Below the pieces are notes generated by a model. The model was not told where the DNA came from. It searched no databases and saw only the letters and a list, made by a program, of their open reading frames with translations. 64,000 nucleotides of DNA from VXMT01 sp965204835. Lineage in GTDB: Bacteria > Chloroflexota > Dehalococcoidia > UBA2979. The position numbers and the translations under genes are program-made. The stretch is taken from the NCBI GenBank assembly GCA_965204835.1, contig OZ242017.1, positions 1,054,001-1,118,000 of the forward strand, read 5' to 3'. This document shows positions 43,569 to 52,417 of the stretch, in pieces. How positions within the stretch are numbered: the stretch's first letter is position 1; each line of letters opens with the position of its first letter.

Positions 43569-44852
43569 TCACGCGATCGCGCCGAGCTCTCGCAGGCGCG
43601 CGATCTCCGCGTCGTCGATGCCGTGCTCGCGCAGCACCTCGTCCGTGTGGCGGCCGAGGGGCGGCGAGGGGCGGTCGGTGCCCGTCGGCGTCTCCGACAT
43701 GGAGACGATCGGGCCGACCATACGCTCGGGGCCCGTCAACTCGTGCTCCAGGTCGATCATGTAGCCCATCGCCTCGACCTGCGGGTCGTCGGCCATGTCC
43801 TCGGGCCAGTTCACCTTCGAGATTGGCGCGCCCTCGCGGTCGAAGATCTCGATCCACTCGTCCATGGTCTTCGTCATCATGATCCCGCGGATGCGCTCCA
43901 GCATCACGTCGACGAGCTTGCGGTTCTCCGGCGGGATCGAGTCGAACTCGGGGTCGGCCGTCGGGTCGTCCTCGACGCCGATGGCGCGCCGCATCTGGTC
44001 GCGGTTGAGCGGGGTGAGCGCGCCGAGGATGACGCCGCCGTCCTTGACGGCGTAGCCGCCGTAGAAGAGCCGCGCCGCGGCGCGCCCCATCACGTCGAAG
44101 AGGTTGCCGCGCGCGTCGAGCAGCTCCTTGTAGCTGCCGCCGGCCGCGCGCACCTCGTGCATCCGCTCCAGCGCCTTGTCGGTGGTCTGCGCGTCGAGCG
44201 CGGGGAGCTTGCCGATGCGCGTGCCCTGCAGCGCGAGGCCCGCGCGCAGCAGCGATGTCTCGACGAACTGGCCCTGCCCGGTGCGCTCGCGGTGGAAGAG
44301 CGCCGCCGAGATCGCCATGGCGCCGGCGAGGCCTGCCTGGAAGTCGGCGGGCGCGGTCGCGGTGATGATCTCGGGCTCGCCGAACTCGCCCACCTTGCCG
44401 TCGCCGGCGAGGAGGCCCGAGTAGGCCTGCGCGACGGCGTCGGAGCCCGAGCGGAACTCGCTGGGGCCGCCCCGGCCGAAGCCGGTGTTCTCGAAGTAGA
44501 TGATGTCGGGGCGGAACTGCTTCAGCGTCTCGTAGTCGACTCGCAGCCGCTCGGGCACGCCCGGGCGGGCGTTGATGAGGAACACGTCGAAGCCCGGGAT
44601 GATGCGGTGCACCATCTCCTGGGCGTCGGGCGAGCGCAGGTCGATGACGAGCGAGCGCTTGCCGCGGTTGAGGGAGTGGAATCCCTTGCTCTCGCCGGGC
44701 ACGAAGCCGCCGGCCTGCCGGCTACCCTCGCCGCCCGGGGGCTCGACCTTGATCACGTCGGCCCCGAGGTCGGCCAGGTTGAGGCCGCAGTAGGGTCCCG
44801 CGACGATCTGCGAGACCTCGAACACCTTGATGCCATCCAGCGGACCCGGCAT
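43569..44852 (-). CDS. CaiB/BaiF family CoA-transferase, single subunit with catalytic Asp
   Basis: A 427-aa enzyme, paralog of 8685-9968 and exactly the same length. It keeps the catalytic Asp (TAPADFQAG) and the NARPGVPERL motif of single-subunit members. The start at 44852 has a strong GGGGGAGGGG site; an upstream in-frame extension to 44927 is unsupported. It is convergent with the nuclease gene. A TATGCT box lies at 44927-44932 (minus strand). Confidence 0.92.
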   Translation of the reverse strand: MPGPLDGIKVFEVSQIVAGPYCGLNLADLGADVIKVEPPGGEGSRQAGGFVPGESKGFHSLNRGKRSLVIDLRSPDAQEMVHRIIPGFDVFLINARPGVPERLRVDYETLKQFRPDIIYFENTGFGRGGPSEFRSGSDAVAQAYSGLLAGDGKVGEFGEPEIITATAPADFQAGLAGAMAISAALFHRERTGQGQFVETSLLRAGLALQGTRIGKLPALDAQTTDKALERMHEVRAAGGSYKELLDARGNLFDVMGRAAARLFYGGYAVKDGGVILGALTPLNRDQMRRAIGVEDDPTADPEFDSIPPENRKLVDVMLERIRGIMMTKTMDEWIEIFDREGAPISKVNWPEDMADDPQVEAMGYMIDLEHELTGPERMVGPIVSMSETPTGTDRPSPPLGRHTDEVLREHGIDDAEIARLRELGAIA

Positions 44853-44972
44853 GTACGACCCCTCCCCCATGTGCGGCGAACCCACGCCGCAGGCGCCTCG
44901 CCCCGACTCATGTACGCGAGGGCGCAAGCATACGCAACCGTGGAGCGGTCGAGGGGGCGGGGCCTGCCCCGG

Positions 44973-45578
44973 CTACGGGCAGTAGCCGGCGTTGTCGAGC
45001 AGCTCCGCCTGACGGAACGCGAGGTTGATCCACTCGTTCACCGTGACGTTGCTGAACGCGATCTCCTCGGTGGTGTCGGCGGCGTCGATGATCACCTCCT
45101 GGTCGCGCAGCGCGTCGCGCAGTCCCTCGTAGGTCTGGCGCAGCAGCTCGTGCAGCGCCGCCGTCCGCTCCGGCGGCTCCATCAGCCCGAGCTGGTCGAG
45201 TGCTGCGTCGACCGCGAGGAACTGGCCCGGGAAGATCGAGTCGGCCCGCTCCTTGCGCTCCTCGATCGAGAGCTCCTGTGGGTCCCGCGGGTCGCCGCTG
45301 GCGAGGAAGTCCTGGGCGAAGGTGCGCGCGATGGTGCAGATCCTCGCGCCCCAGAGCGCGACCTCGCGGTCCTCGCCCTGCAGGCCCGGGTCGATGGTGG
45401 CGGTCGGGGTCGGGGTCTCGGTGGTGAGGCCGCTTGCCGTGGCCGTTGGCGTGGGGGTGGCCTCCGGCGCGTCCGCGCCGCCGTCGCCGAGGCACGCGAT
45501 CGCAGCGGCTCCAACCATGAGCGTGATGAAGAAAGCGAGCGTGCGAGCAGACGGCGCCCAGGGTCGGCTGGAGATCAT
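44973..45578 (-). CDS. Hypothetical lipoprotein
   Basis: About 201 aa with a signal peptide ending AAAIACLG (lipobox Cys) and a Thr/Pro/Ala linker containing ATPTPTATA. The helical C-terminal domain (DREVALWGARICTIARTFAQDFLASG...) ends GYCP. I do not recognise the domain. The start at 45578 gives a normal signal peptide; 45644 is an alternative. A TAGAAT box lies at 45643-45648 (minus strand). Confidence 0.6.
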   Translation of the reverse strand: MISSRPWAPSARTLAFFITLMVGAAAIACLGDGGADAPEATPTPTATASGLTTETPTPTATIDPGLQGEDREVALWGARICTIARTFAQDFLASGDPRDPQELSIEERKERADSIFPGQFLAVDAALDQLGLMEPPERTAALHELLRQTYEGLRDALRDQEVIIDAADTTEEIAFSNVTVNEWINLAFRQAELLDNAGYCP

Positions 45579-45691
45579 GGGTAGCTGCCTTCGCCGTCCC
45601 GTGGCGATCCGCGTTGCGGTGGGAAGCGGTTGCGCTCCGGCCATTCTAACCCGGTGCGGCTGTCAGTGGGGGAGATGGAGAAGCACCGTCC

Positions 45692-45712
45692 GCGAACGGG
45701 AAACATGTTCGC
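45692..45712. promoter_or_regulatory. Inverted repeat upstream of amt
   Basis: GCGAAC (45692-45697) and GTTCGC (45707-45712) lie about 100 bp before the ammonium transporter start. A nitrogen-responsive operator is possible but unsupported by a known box. A TAGTGT -10-like element lies closer, at 45781-45786. Confidence 0.3.
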
Positions 45713-45812
45713 AATACCGGCGCAAGAAATGCGTCACCCACTCTTCATCGAGGCGACACCGACGCGTAACGGCGCATTCCTAGTGTCACCCTCGGAAAGG
45801 GGGCACATACGT

Positions 45813-47291
45813 ATGAGAGTGCGCTATCTCGGCCCTGCAGCGGTAGTGATAGGCGGTGGGGCGGCGCTGGTCGCCGGGACCGGCGTGGCAGCCGCCGAGG
45901 ATACGGTCGAGAGCCTGGCCGGGGCGATCGACGTCGCCTGGCTGCTCATCGCCGGCATCCTGGTGTTGTTCATGCAGGCCGGGTTCGGCCTGGTCGAGTC
46001 GGGGTTCATCCGCTCGAAGAACGTCACCAACATCCTCATGAAGAATGCGCTGGACCTCTCGTTCGGCGCGGTCGCCTACTGGGCGGTCGGTTTCGGCCTG
46101 GCCTATGGCACCACCGAGTTCATCGACATCAGGTTCTTCGGTGGCGGCAGCTTCTTCTACGGCGGCGAGGACGCCGACTACGCCACATTCTTCTTCCAGT
46201 TCGCGTTCGCGGCCACGGCGGCAACCATCGTCTCGGGCGCGGTCGCGGAGCGGACGAAGTTCGCCGCGTACCTGGTCTACACGGTGGTCATCACCGCGGT
46301 GATCTACCCGGTGGTCACCCACTGGGCGTGGGGCGACGGCTTCCTGAGCGCGTACGCCTCCGACATCGCGTTCGGCGACAACGGCATGATCGACTTCGCC
46401 GGCTCGACCGTCGTCCACTCGGTGGGCGGCTGGGCCGCGCTGGTGGGCGCCATCATGGTCGGCGCGCGCCGCGGCAAGTTCGGCGCCGACGGCAGCGTCA
46501 ACGCGCTGCCGGGTCACTCGATGCCGCTGGGCTTCCTCGGCGTCATGATCCTGTGGATCGGCTGGTACGGCTTCAACGCCGGTTCGACGCTCGGGCTGAG
46601 CGGCGGCTTCGCCGACCTCGCGGCCCGCGTCGCGGTGACCACGACGCTCGCGGCCGGCGCCAGCGCGGCGACGGCGATGTTCATCTCGCGGCTGCGCAGC
46701 GGCCACTCGGACCTCTCGCTGACGCTCAACGGCGTGCTGGGCGGCCTGGTCGGCATCACGGCCGGCTGCGCCACGGTGGAGCCGTGGGCGGCGGTCGTGA
46801 TCGGCATCGTGGCCGGCATCATCATCGTGGCGGGCGTCGAGCTGCTCGACACCCTGAAGATCGACGACCCGGTGGGCGCGGTGCCGGTGCACCTGTTCAA
46901 CGGGATCTGGGGCACGCTCGCGGTCGGCCTGTTCACGACCCAGGCGAACCTCGCACCGAACTACGCCGACTCGGCGAACTACGGCCTGCTCGTCGGCGGC
47001 GGCATCGAGCAGTTCCTGTACCAGGTCATCGGCGTGGTGGCCGTGGGTGTCTGGACCGTGGTGACGTCGGTCATCATGTTCGCCATCATCAAGGCCACGG
47101 TTGGCCTGCGCGTCTCCGAGTCCGAGGAGGAGAGCGGCCTGGACGTGGCGGAGCACGCCATGGAGGCGTACCCCGAGTTCACCGGTGGTCGCGACCCGTT
47201 CGGCCTGCACTTCGGCGCACCCGCGCTGCAGACCAGCGGTGGCGCGCCCATTGCAGGCGGCGCTCCCATGCCCGCGGACGACGAGGGGTAA
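45813..47291 (+). CDS. amt: Ammonium transporter Amt
   Basis: A 492-aa Amt/MEP/Rh transporter with an N-terminal signal-like segment (GPAAVVIGGGAALVAGTGVAAAE) and eleven predicted helices. Conserved segments include FMQAGFGLVESGFIRSKN, DFAGSTVVHSVGGWAALVGA (first pore His) and DDPVGAVPVHLFNGIWGTLA (second pore His). A C-terminal tail of about 55 residues follows. It conducts ammonium and is usually gated by P-II, which is encoded 12 bp downstream. AAAGGGGG precedes the ATG at 45813; the longer upstream frame is not supported. Confidence 0.93.
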   Translation: MRVRYLGPAAVVIGGGAALVAGTGVAAAEDTVESLAGAIDVAWLLIAGILVLFMQAGFGLVESGFIRSKNVTNILMKNALDLSFGAVAYWAVGFGLAYGTTEFIDIRFFGGGSFFYGGEDADYATFFFQFAFAATAATIVSGAVAERTKFAAYLVYTVVITAVIYPVVTHWAWGDGFLSAYASDIAFGDNGMIDFAGSTVVHSVGGWAALVGAIMVGARRGKFGADGSVNALPGHSMPLGFLGVMILWIGWYGFNAGSTLGLSGGFADLAARVAVTTTLAAGASAATAMFISRLRSGHSDLSLTLNGVLGGLVGITAGCATVEPWAAVVIGIVAGIIIVAGVELLDTLKIDDPVGAVPVHLFNGIWGTLAVGLFTTQANLAPNYADSANYGLLVGGGIEQFLYQVIGVVAVGVWTVVTSVIMFAIIKATVGLRVSESEEESGLDVAEHAMEAYPEFTGGRDPFGLHFGAPALQTSGGAPIAGGAPMPADDEG

Positions 47292-47303
47292 GGGGGAGAC
47301 AAG

Positions 47304-47642
47304 ATGCAAAAGGTTGAAGCGATCATCCGCCCCGAGAAGCTGGAAATCGTCAAGACCGCACTCGAGGAGCTCGACCACGCCGGTATGACGCTCACCGAGG
47401 TCCGCGGCCATGGCAAGCAGCGGGGCGTGACGGAGCAGTGGCGGGGCCGGAGCTTCGCGGTCGAGTACCTCACGAAGGTCAAGATCGAGCTCGTGGTCAA
47501 CGACGAAGATGTCGACCCCATCATCGAGCGCATCGTCGACGCGGCGCGCACGGGCGAGGTAGGCGACGGCAAGATCTTCGTCACCCCGGTCAGCGGCGCG
47601 GTCCGCATCCGCACCGGCGAGAGCGACGAAGCGGCCCTGTAG
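47304..47642 (+). CDS. glnB: P-II nitrogen regulatory protein
   Basis: A 112-aa P-II signal protein with MQKVEAIIRPEKL, TEVRGHGKQRG, the T-loop TEQWRGRSFAVEYL, KVKIELVV and GDGKIFV. It binds ATP/ADP and 2-oxoglutarate and gates Amt. At position 51, the Tyr uridylylated or adenylylated in many bacteria, the residue is Phe, and position 46 is Trp rather than Tyr. Regulation is therefore probably by effector binding alone. Pairing with amt suggests a GlnK-like role. Confidence 0.93.
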   Translation: MQKVEAIIRPEKLEIVKTALEELDHAGMTLTEVRGHGKQRGVTEQWRGRSFAVEYLTKVKIELVVNDEDVDPIIERIVDAARTGEVGDGKIFVTPVSGAVRIRTGESDEAAL

Positions 47643-47775
47643 CCGCGGAGGACCGAGAGCCGAGCGCCATGACCGCGTCCCCGAGCGTGTGCGACTGGAT
47701 TCCAGGAGCCACGCCCGGGGCGCGGGCATCGGCCCCGGCTCCCGGCCTCGAAGTGCATACGGCGGGAGTTTCCCG

Positions 47776-48108
47776 GTGAACGCACAGACCACCCCCGAGG
47801 TGCTGCCCGCGCGGCGCATTGCCGTGGGTGACCTCGTCATCGACCGCGAGCGCTACCTCGTCACCATCGGGGAGCGCACCGCCGAGCTGACCTACATGGA
47901 GTTCGAGGCGCTCTACCTCATCGCTTCCGAGGACGGGCGTGTCGCCTCGTACGAGACGCTCGCCGAGGCGCTGTGGGAGGACGCGGACAGCGGGCATCGC
48001 AGGCGCCTCGCCGTGCTGGTCTCGCGCATCCGCTCCAAGCTCGGGCACGGCGCGGACTACCTCCAGACCGTGCGCCAGGTCGGATACCGGCTGCTCGCGC
48101 ACGAGTAG
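47776..48108 (+). CDS. Stand-alone OmpR/PhoB-type winged-helix DNA-binding protein
   Basis: A 110-aa protein containing only the Trans_reg_C winged helix: IAVGDLVIDRERYLVTIGERTAELTYMEFEALYLIA, then RRRLAVLVSRIRSKLG and VRQVGYRLL. No receiver domain is present and no histidine kinase lies nearby. It is 133 bp downstream of the P-II gene and may be cotranscribed. A GTG start at 47776 with GGGAG upstream is favoured; a GC-rich in-frame extension to 47689 is unlikely. Confidence 0.75.
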   Translation: MNAQTTPEVLPARRIAVGDLVIDRERYLVTIGERTAELTYMEFEALYLIASEDGRVASYETLAEALWEDADSGHRRRLAVLVSRIRSKLGHGADYLQTVRQVGYRLLAHE

Positions 48109-48193
48109 GGGCCACTGGCCCGCCAGGGCGCTACGATGGCCCGAGCCGGCGCACCTCGCCGGCTCGTTCGCATTGCGAGGGCATCGAGGGGCC

Positions 48194-49354
48194 ATGGCCA
48201 CGCGGGACCTCCACCAGGTCGCCATCGTCGGCGCGTACAACACCCTGCAGGCCCGGCGCCTGCCGGACGAGACATCGTTCTCGATCACCCTCGACGCCGT
48301 GCGCGGGGCCCTCGCGGACGCGGGCATCGAGGCCCGTGACGTCAACGGCCTGAACATCACGACCGGCACGGGGGCGGGCTCGCAAAACCAGCGGGACTGG
48401 GTGCACCAGTTCGGCGGCCGGCCGATGTGGATGGGCACGCAGTCGACGGGCATCCCCGCCGTGCTCGAAGCCGCCTCGGCGATCGCCGCCGGCTACTGCC
48501 ACACGGTCGTGCTGGCCAACGGCCAGGCCGGCGCGTACACGGAGCGCGCCTCGACAGCCCCGTGGACGCGCCCGAGCAACGAGTTCGTCGAGTGCTGGGG
48601 GCTGTACACGGCGGCCGAGTTCGCGCTGATCGCGCAGCGCCACATGCACCTCTACGGCACGAAGCCCGAGCACCTCGCCGAGGTGGCCTCGGCCGTGCGC
48701 ACGCATGGCGGGATGAACCCCGAGGCCGTCTACTCGGACCGCGTGATCACGCCCGAGGACGTGCTCAACTCCCCGATGATCGCCGACCCGTTCCGCCTGC
48801 TCGACTGCGCGATGACCGGCGAGGGCGGCGCGGGGCTCGTGCTCACGTCGGTCGAGCGTGCCCGCGACCTCGACGTTCAGCCGGTCTACGTGCTCGGCGG
48901 CGGGCTCGACCGTCGAGGCCCCTCGTACGTCATGGCGCCGCTGTGGGACGTGGCGGGCGATGTCGGGCGGTTCGCGGCCGAGCAGGCCTTCGCGGCGTGC
49001 GGGCTGGGCCCCTCCGATGTCGACGTGTGCGAGTTCTACGACCCGTTCTCGTTCGAGGTCATCCGCCAGTTCGAGGCGTACGGCTTCTGCGGGGAAGGCG
49101 AGGGCGGCCCGTTCGTCATGGACGGCCGCGTCCGCGGCGGCGGCGAGTACCCGATCTGCACCGACGGCGGCACCATGTCGTTCAGCCACCCCGGCACCGC
49201 GCAGCTGCTCCAGAAGGTCATCGCCGGCACGAAGCAGCTCCGCGGCACGGAGGGGCCCCGGCAGGTCGAGGGCGCTCAGGTGGCGATGGTGAGCAACGGC
49301 GGCGCGGGGGCGCTCTTCACGGACGTCGTGCTGCTCGGCAACGAGCAGCCGTGA
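48194..49354 (+). CDS. Thiolase-like (lipid-transfer/SCP2 type) protein without active-site Cys
   Basis: A 386-aa thiolase-fold protein: LHQVAIVGAYNTL at the start, a central EAASAIAAGYCHTVVLANG, CEFYDPFSFEVIRQFEAYGFC, and a C-terminal SFSHPGTAQ...VAMVSNGGAGA. Where SCPx thiolases have the NNxCSTG nucleophile it reads GTQSTG, and the usual HDCF His position is Tyr (YDPF). Thiolytic activity is therefore doubtful. A retro-aldolase role like that of Ltp2 partners of DUF35 proteins is possible, but no DUF35 gene is adjacent. A TACGAT box lies at 48132-48137. Confidence 0.8.
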   Translation: MATRDLHQVAIVGAYNTLQARRLPDETSFSITLDAVRGALADAGIEARDVNGLNITTGTGAGSQNQRDWVHQFGGRPMWMGTQSTGIPAVLEAASAIAAGYCHTVVLANGQAGAYTERASTAPWTRPSNEFVECWGLYTAAEFALIAQRHMHLYGTKPEHLAEVASAVRTHGGMNPEAVYSDRVITPEDVLNSPMIADPFRLLDCAMTGEGGAGLVLTSVERARDLDVQPVYVLGGGLDRRGPSYVMAPLWDVAGDVGRFAAEQAFAACGLGPSDVDVCEFYDPFSFEVIRQFEAYGFCGEGEGGPFVMDGRVRGGGEYPICTDGGTMSFSHPGTAQLLQKVIAGTKQLRGTEGPRQVEGAQVAMVSNGGAGALFTDVVLLGNEQP

Positions 49355-49364
49355 GCGCGTGCGC

Positions 49365-49370
49365 TATGAT
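49365..49370 (+). promoter_or_regulatory. -10 element of arsM
   Basis: TATGAT lies 24 bases before the arsM start codon and upstream of its GGAGGAGA ribosome site. The -35 region is not recognisable. Confidence 0.4.
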
Positions 49371-49394
49371 CGAGCGAGCGGAGGAGACCCACGC

Positions 49395-50288
49395 ATGACC
49401 GACCAGACCCTGCCCGTACGCGATATCCGCCAGGCCGTGACCGAGCGCTACGGCGCGCGCGCCCGTGCCGCGCTCGGCGAGCACGCCGCCTCGACCGCCG
49501 AGGCGTGCTGCGCAGCTGACGCCGACGGCCCCCAGCCGATGGCGCTGCAGCTGCTGCAGTTGGGCGCGCCCGAGGGGCAGGCGTGCAGCGTCGACGGCGC
49601 CTGCGGACCCGTGGACGCGCAGATCGACGCGTCCGGGGACGCCACCGGGGACGACGGGGTGTGGGGCTCCGCGCTGTACGACTCGACGCAGCTCAGCGAC
49701 GTGCCGGACGCGGCGCAGCTCGCCGCGGCCGGATGCGGCAACCCGATCGCGATCGCCGAGCTGAGCCCCGGCGAGGCCGTGCTCGACCTCGGCTCCGGCG
49801 GCGGCATCGACTGCTTCCTCGCCGCGAAGCAGGTCGGCGACGAGGGCGAGGTGTGGGGCCTCGACATGACCCCGGACATGGTCCAGCTCGCGCGCCACAA
49901 CGCCGACACCGTCGGCGCGTCGAACGTGCGGTTCCGCCTCGGCGAGATCGAGGACATCCCGTTCGCCGACGGCACGTTCGACGTGATCATCTCGAACTGC
50001 GTGATCAACCTCTCGACCGACAAGCCGCACGTCTTCCGCGAGGCGTTCCGCGTGCTCAAGCCCGGCGGCCGCCTGCGCGTCTCCGACATGGTGCTCACCG
50101 CCGACCTCCCCGCCGCGGAGCGCGCCGACCTCGAGGCGTGGGCGGGCTGCGTCGCCGGCGCGCTGCCGGTCGCCGAGTACCTCGGCCACATCGAGGCAGC
50201 CGGGTTCGCCGACCCGCACGCCGAGTGCGCCGAGGAGATCCGTCCCGGCATCACCAGCGCCAACGTGACCGCGGTGCGCCCGGCGTAG
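49395..50288 (+). CDS. arsM: Arsenite methyltransferase ArsM
   Basis: A 297-aa SAM-dependent methyltransferase of the ArsM/AS3MT type. It has VLDLGSGGGIDCFLAA as the SAM motif, IEDIPFADGTFDVIISNCVINLS with the conserved Cys, and AWAGCVAGAL with a second conserved Cys. An N-terminal Cys-rich part carries ACCAA and ACSVDGACG. These Cys residues bind As(III) in the family. The enzyme methylates arsenite, usually for detoxification. GGAGGAGA precedes the ATG. No ArsR gene or arsenite pump is present in the window. Confidence 0.88.
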   Translation: MTDQTLPVRDIRQAVTERYGARARAALGEHAASTAEACCAADADGPQPMALQLLQLGAPEGQACSVDGACGPVDAQIDASGDATGDDGVWGSALYDSTQLSDVPDAAQLAAAGCGNPIAIAELSPGEAVLDLGSGGGIDCFLAAKQVGDEGEVWGLDMTPDMVQLARHNADTVGASNVRFRLGEIEDIPFADGTFDVIISNCVINLSTDKPHVFREAFRVLKPGGRLRVSDMVLTADLPAAERADLEAWAGCVAGALPVAEYLGHIEAAGFADPHAECAEEIRPGITSANVTAVRPA

Positions 50289-50314
50289 CCGCGCCCGACT
50301 GCGAGGTCTGCCCC

Positions 50315-50524
50315 ATGTGCCGCAGCATCAAGGTCCTGCGCCAGGGCTCCGTGCCCGCCACCGACGAGGAGATCGAGGAAGCCGCGCTGCAGTTCGTGCG
50401 CAAGGTGAGCGGGTTCCGCAGCCCCTCGCGCGCGAACGCGGAGGTCTTCGACGCCGCCGTCGAGGAGGTCGCCGCCTCGACCCGGCAACTCCTCGCATCG
50501 CTCCGCATCGGCGCACGGGCGTAA
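50315..50524 (+). CDS. DUF2277 family small protein
   Basis: A 69-aa protein starting MCRSIKVLRQ, with ATDEEIEEAALQFVRKVSGFRSPSRAN and a C-terminal helix, matching DUF2277, a small family of unknown function. It follows arsM by 26 bp on the same strand and is probably cotranscribed. GAGG lies upstream of the ATG. Confidence 0.75.
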   Translation: MCRSIKVLRQGSVPATDEEIEEAALQFVRKVSGFRSPSRANAEVFDAAVEEVAASTRQLLASLRIGARA

Positions 50525-50626
50525 CCCCGCGGGCGCCGCGCGGGCGGCCTTCCGCGGCTCGCTCCACGTTCGTAGTCCAGACGCGGTACGCTGGATCGGC
50601 CCGTTCCCACCGCCACGGGAGTCCCG

Positions 50627-52291
50627 ATGCCACGACCGTACCTGTCCACACCTCGATCGATCGCGCGCGCCGTCCTCGTCACGCTGGTGGTGCTGGCCGT
50701 GCTGGCGGCCGCCTGCACCTCCGGGGATGCCGGCCCCCAGGCGACTCCCACGGCTGAGCCTGCCGCGCAGACCACGCCCGCCACGTCCGGCGGGGACGCC
50801 GACGCGACCGCAACGGGCACCGCTACGCCGACGCCGTTGCCGACCCCCACGCCGCGCCCCCTGCCGACGCGGACGCCGCACCCGCTGCCCGACGCGTCCT
50901 CGGCACCCATCGGGGACGACGAGGCGGCCGAGTTGATGAACACGCTCTCGAACCCCGATGCGACCGAGGACGCGTTGCGCCTCGCCCTCGCGCGCATCGT
51001 CCACTCCGACGACGAGCGGTTCGCGGCCGTGCTCATCGAGCTGATGTGGGCGCGCGACACACGCATCCTGCCGCGCGGCCTCGACTACCTCGAGTACTTC
51101 GACGCGCTGGAGGCGATCACGGAGGCGGGCGTCGGTCCGAACCGCCACTACTGGGTGCAGTGGTACGGCGCCTCGGACCTGGAGCCGCCGCCGGGCTTCA
51201 CAGGCTGGAAGGGCCGGCTCCTCTCGGTCATCGACGAGCAGTTCGGCGAGTTCCTGTCCGACGAGCACGCCTCGGCGATCCGCGTCGAGGAGATCCTGTG
51301 GGGTGGCGTGCTGGTCGACTCGATCCCGCCGCTGGAGTTCCCGAACATGCTCGACCCGGAGGACGTGACATACCTCGAGCCCGATGAGGCGGTGTTCGGC
51401 ATCGCCCTCAACGGCGAGGCGCACGCCTACCCGCTGCGCATCCTCGACTGGCACGAGATGGCGAACATCGAGGTCGGCGGCGTGCCGATCTCGCTCGCGT
51501 ACTGCACCCTCTGCGGCGCCGCTATCGCCTACGACGACCGGGGACCCGACGGCGTCACGTACAACTTCGGCACCTCGGGCTTCCTCTACCGCAGCAACAA
51601 GCTCATGTACGACCGCAACACGCGCACGCTGTGGAACCAGTTCACCGGCGAGCCCGTGCTCGGCCCGCTCGTCGGCAAGCTCGACCTCGAGGGCGAGCCG
51701 CTGCGGCTCGACCTGCTCCCGGTCGTGCTCTCGACGTACGAGGACTGGGTCGAGCGGCACCCGAACACGGTGGTGCTCGACATCAACACGGGGTTCCTGC
51801 GTCCGTACGAGCAGGGCGCCGCCTACGGCCACTACTTCTCGGTCGGCGAGACGATGTTCCCCGTCTGGCTGCGCAACGACGAGCTCTACCTGAAGGAGTA
51901 CGTCTACGGCCTGCGCGCCGGCGGCGCGCGCAAGGCGTACCCCATCGACGTGCTCGCCGAGGAGCGCGTGGTCAACGACGTGTTCAACGACCGCCCGATC
52001 GTGCTCGTCACCGAACAGGCGATCGACACGCTCGGCTACGGCCGGGGGGTCGGGCCGGTGCTGTACCCCTCGGGCGGCGAGGTGCGCGCCTTCGACCGCG
52101 GGGAGCGGCGGTTCTACCCGGGCCCCGAGGACGGCACGGTCGTCGACGCGACCGGCGCGGAGTGGGAGGTGACCGAGGACGCCCTGGTCGGCCCCAACGG
52201 CGAGCGCCTCGCGCGCATCAGCGGCCATCTCGCGTTCTGGTTCGGGTGGTACGCGTTCTTCCCCGAGACCGAGATCTACCGCGGGGGATAG
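50627..52291 (+). CDS. DUF3179 domain lipoprotein
   Basis: A 554-aa predicted lipoprotein (lipobox VLAAAC) with a Thr/Pro linker at about residues 30-90 and a helical segment at about 95-150. The DUF3179 region lies at about 240-540, with NGEAHAYPLRILDWHEMAN, SLAYCTLCGAAIAYD, NFGTSGFLYRSNKLMYDR and LWNQFTGEPVLGPLVG. The CTLCG pair and conserved His/Asp residues suggest metal or cofactor binding, but the family is uncharacterised. A TACGCT box lies at 50587-50592. Confidence 0.83.
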   Translation: MPRPYLSTPRSIARAVLVTLVVLAVLAAACTSGDAGPQATPTAEPAAQTTPATSGGDADATATGTATPTPLPTPTPRPLPTRTPHPLPDASSAPIGDDEAAELMNTLSNPDATEDALRLALARIVHSDDERFAAVLIELMWARDTRILPRGLDYLEYFDALEAITEAGVGPNRHYWVQWYGASDLEPPPGFTGWKGRLLSVIDEQFGEFLSDEHASAIRVEEILWGGVLVDSIPPLEFPNMLDPEDVTYLEPDEAVFGIALNGEAHAYPLRILDWHEMANIEVGGVPISLAYCTLCGAAIAYDDRGPDGVTYNFGTSGFLYRSNKLMYDRNTRTLWNQFTGEPVLGPLVGKLDLEGEPLRLDLLPVVLSTYEDWVERHPNTVVLDINTGFLRPYEQGAAYGHYFSVGETMFPVWLRNDELYLKEYVYGLRAGGARKAYPIDVLAEERVVNDVFNDRPIVLVTEQAIDTLGYGRGVGPVLYPSGGEVRAFDRGERRFYPGPEDGTVVDATGAEWEVTEDALVGPNGERLARISGHLAFWFGWYAFFPETEIYRGG

Positions 52292-52417
52292 CGCGAACAG
52301 CGCGCCTCGGCGACGATGGCGCACGCTCGCCGGAGACACGCGCACGCCCGCGAGCGCCGGGGCGGGGCGAGGGCAGGCGAGCGGTGTGGACCGACCGCAC
52401 GAGGAGGCACGCAGCAC

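Noticed and set aside
45630..45812. N-terminal extension of the ammonium transporter
   Set aside because: The frame is open but lacks hydrophobic or conserved sequence. The signal-like segment and a ribosome site support a start at 45813, and a TAGTGT box lies inside the extension.
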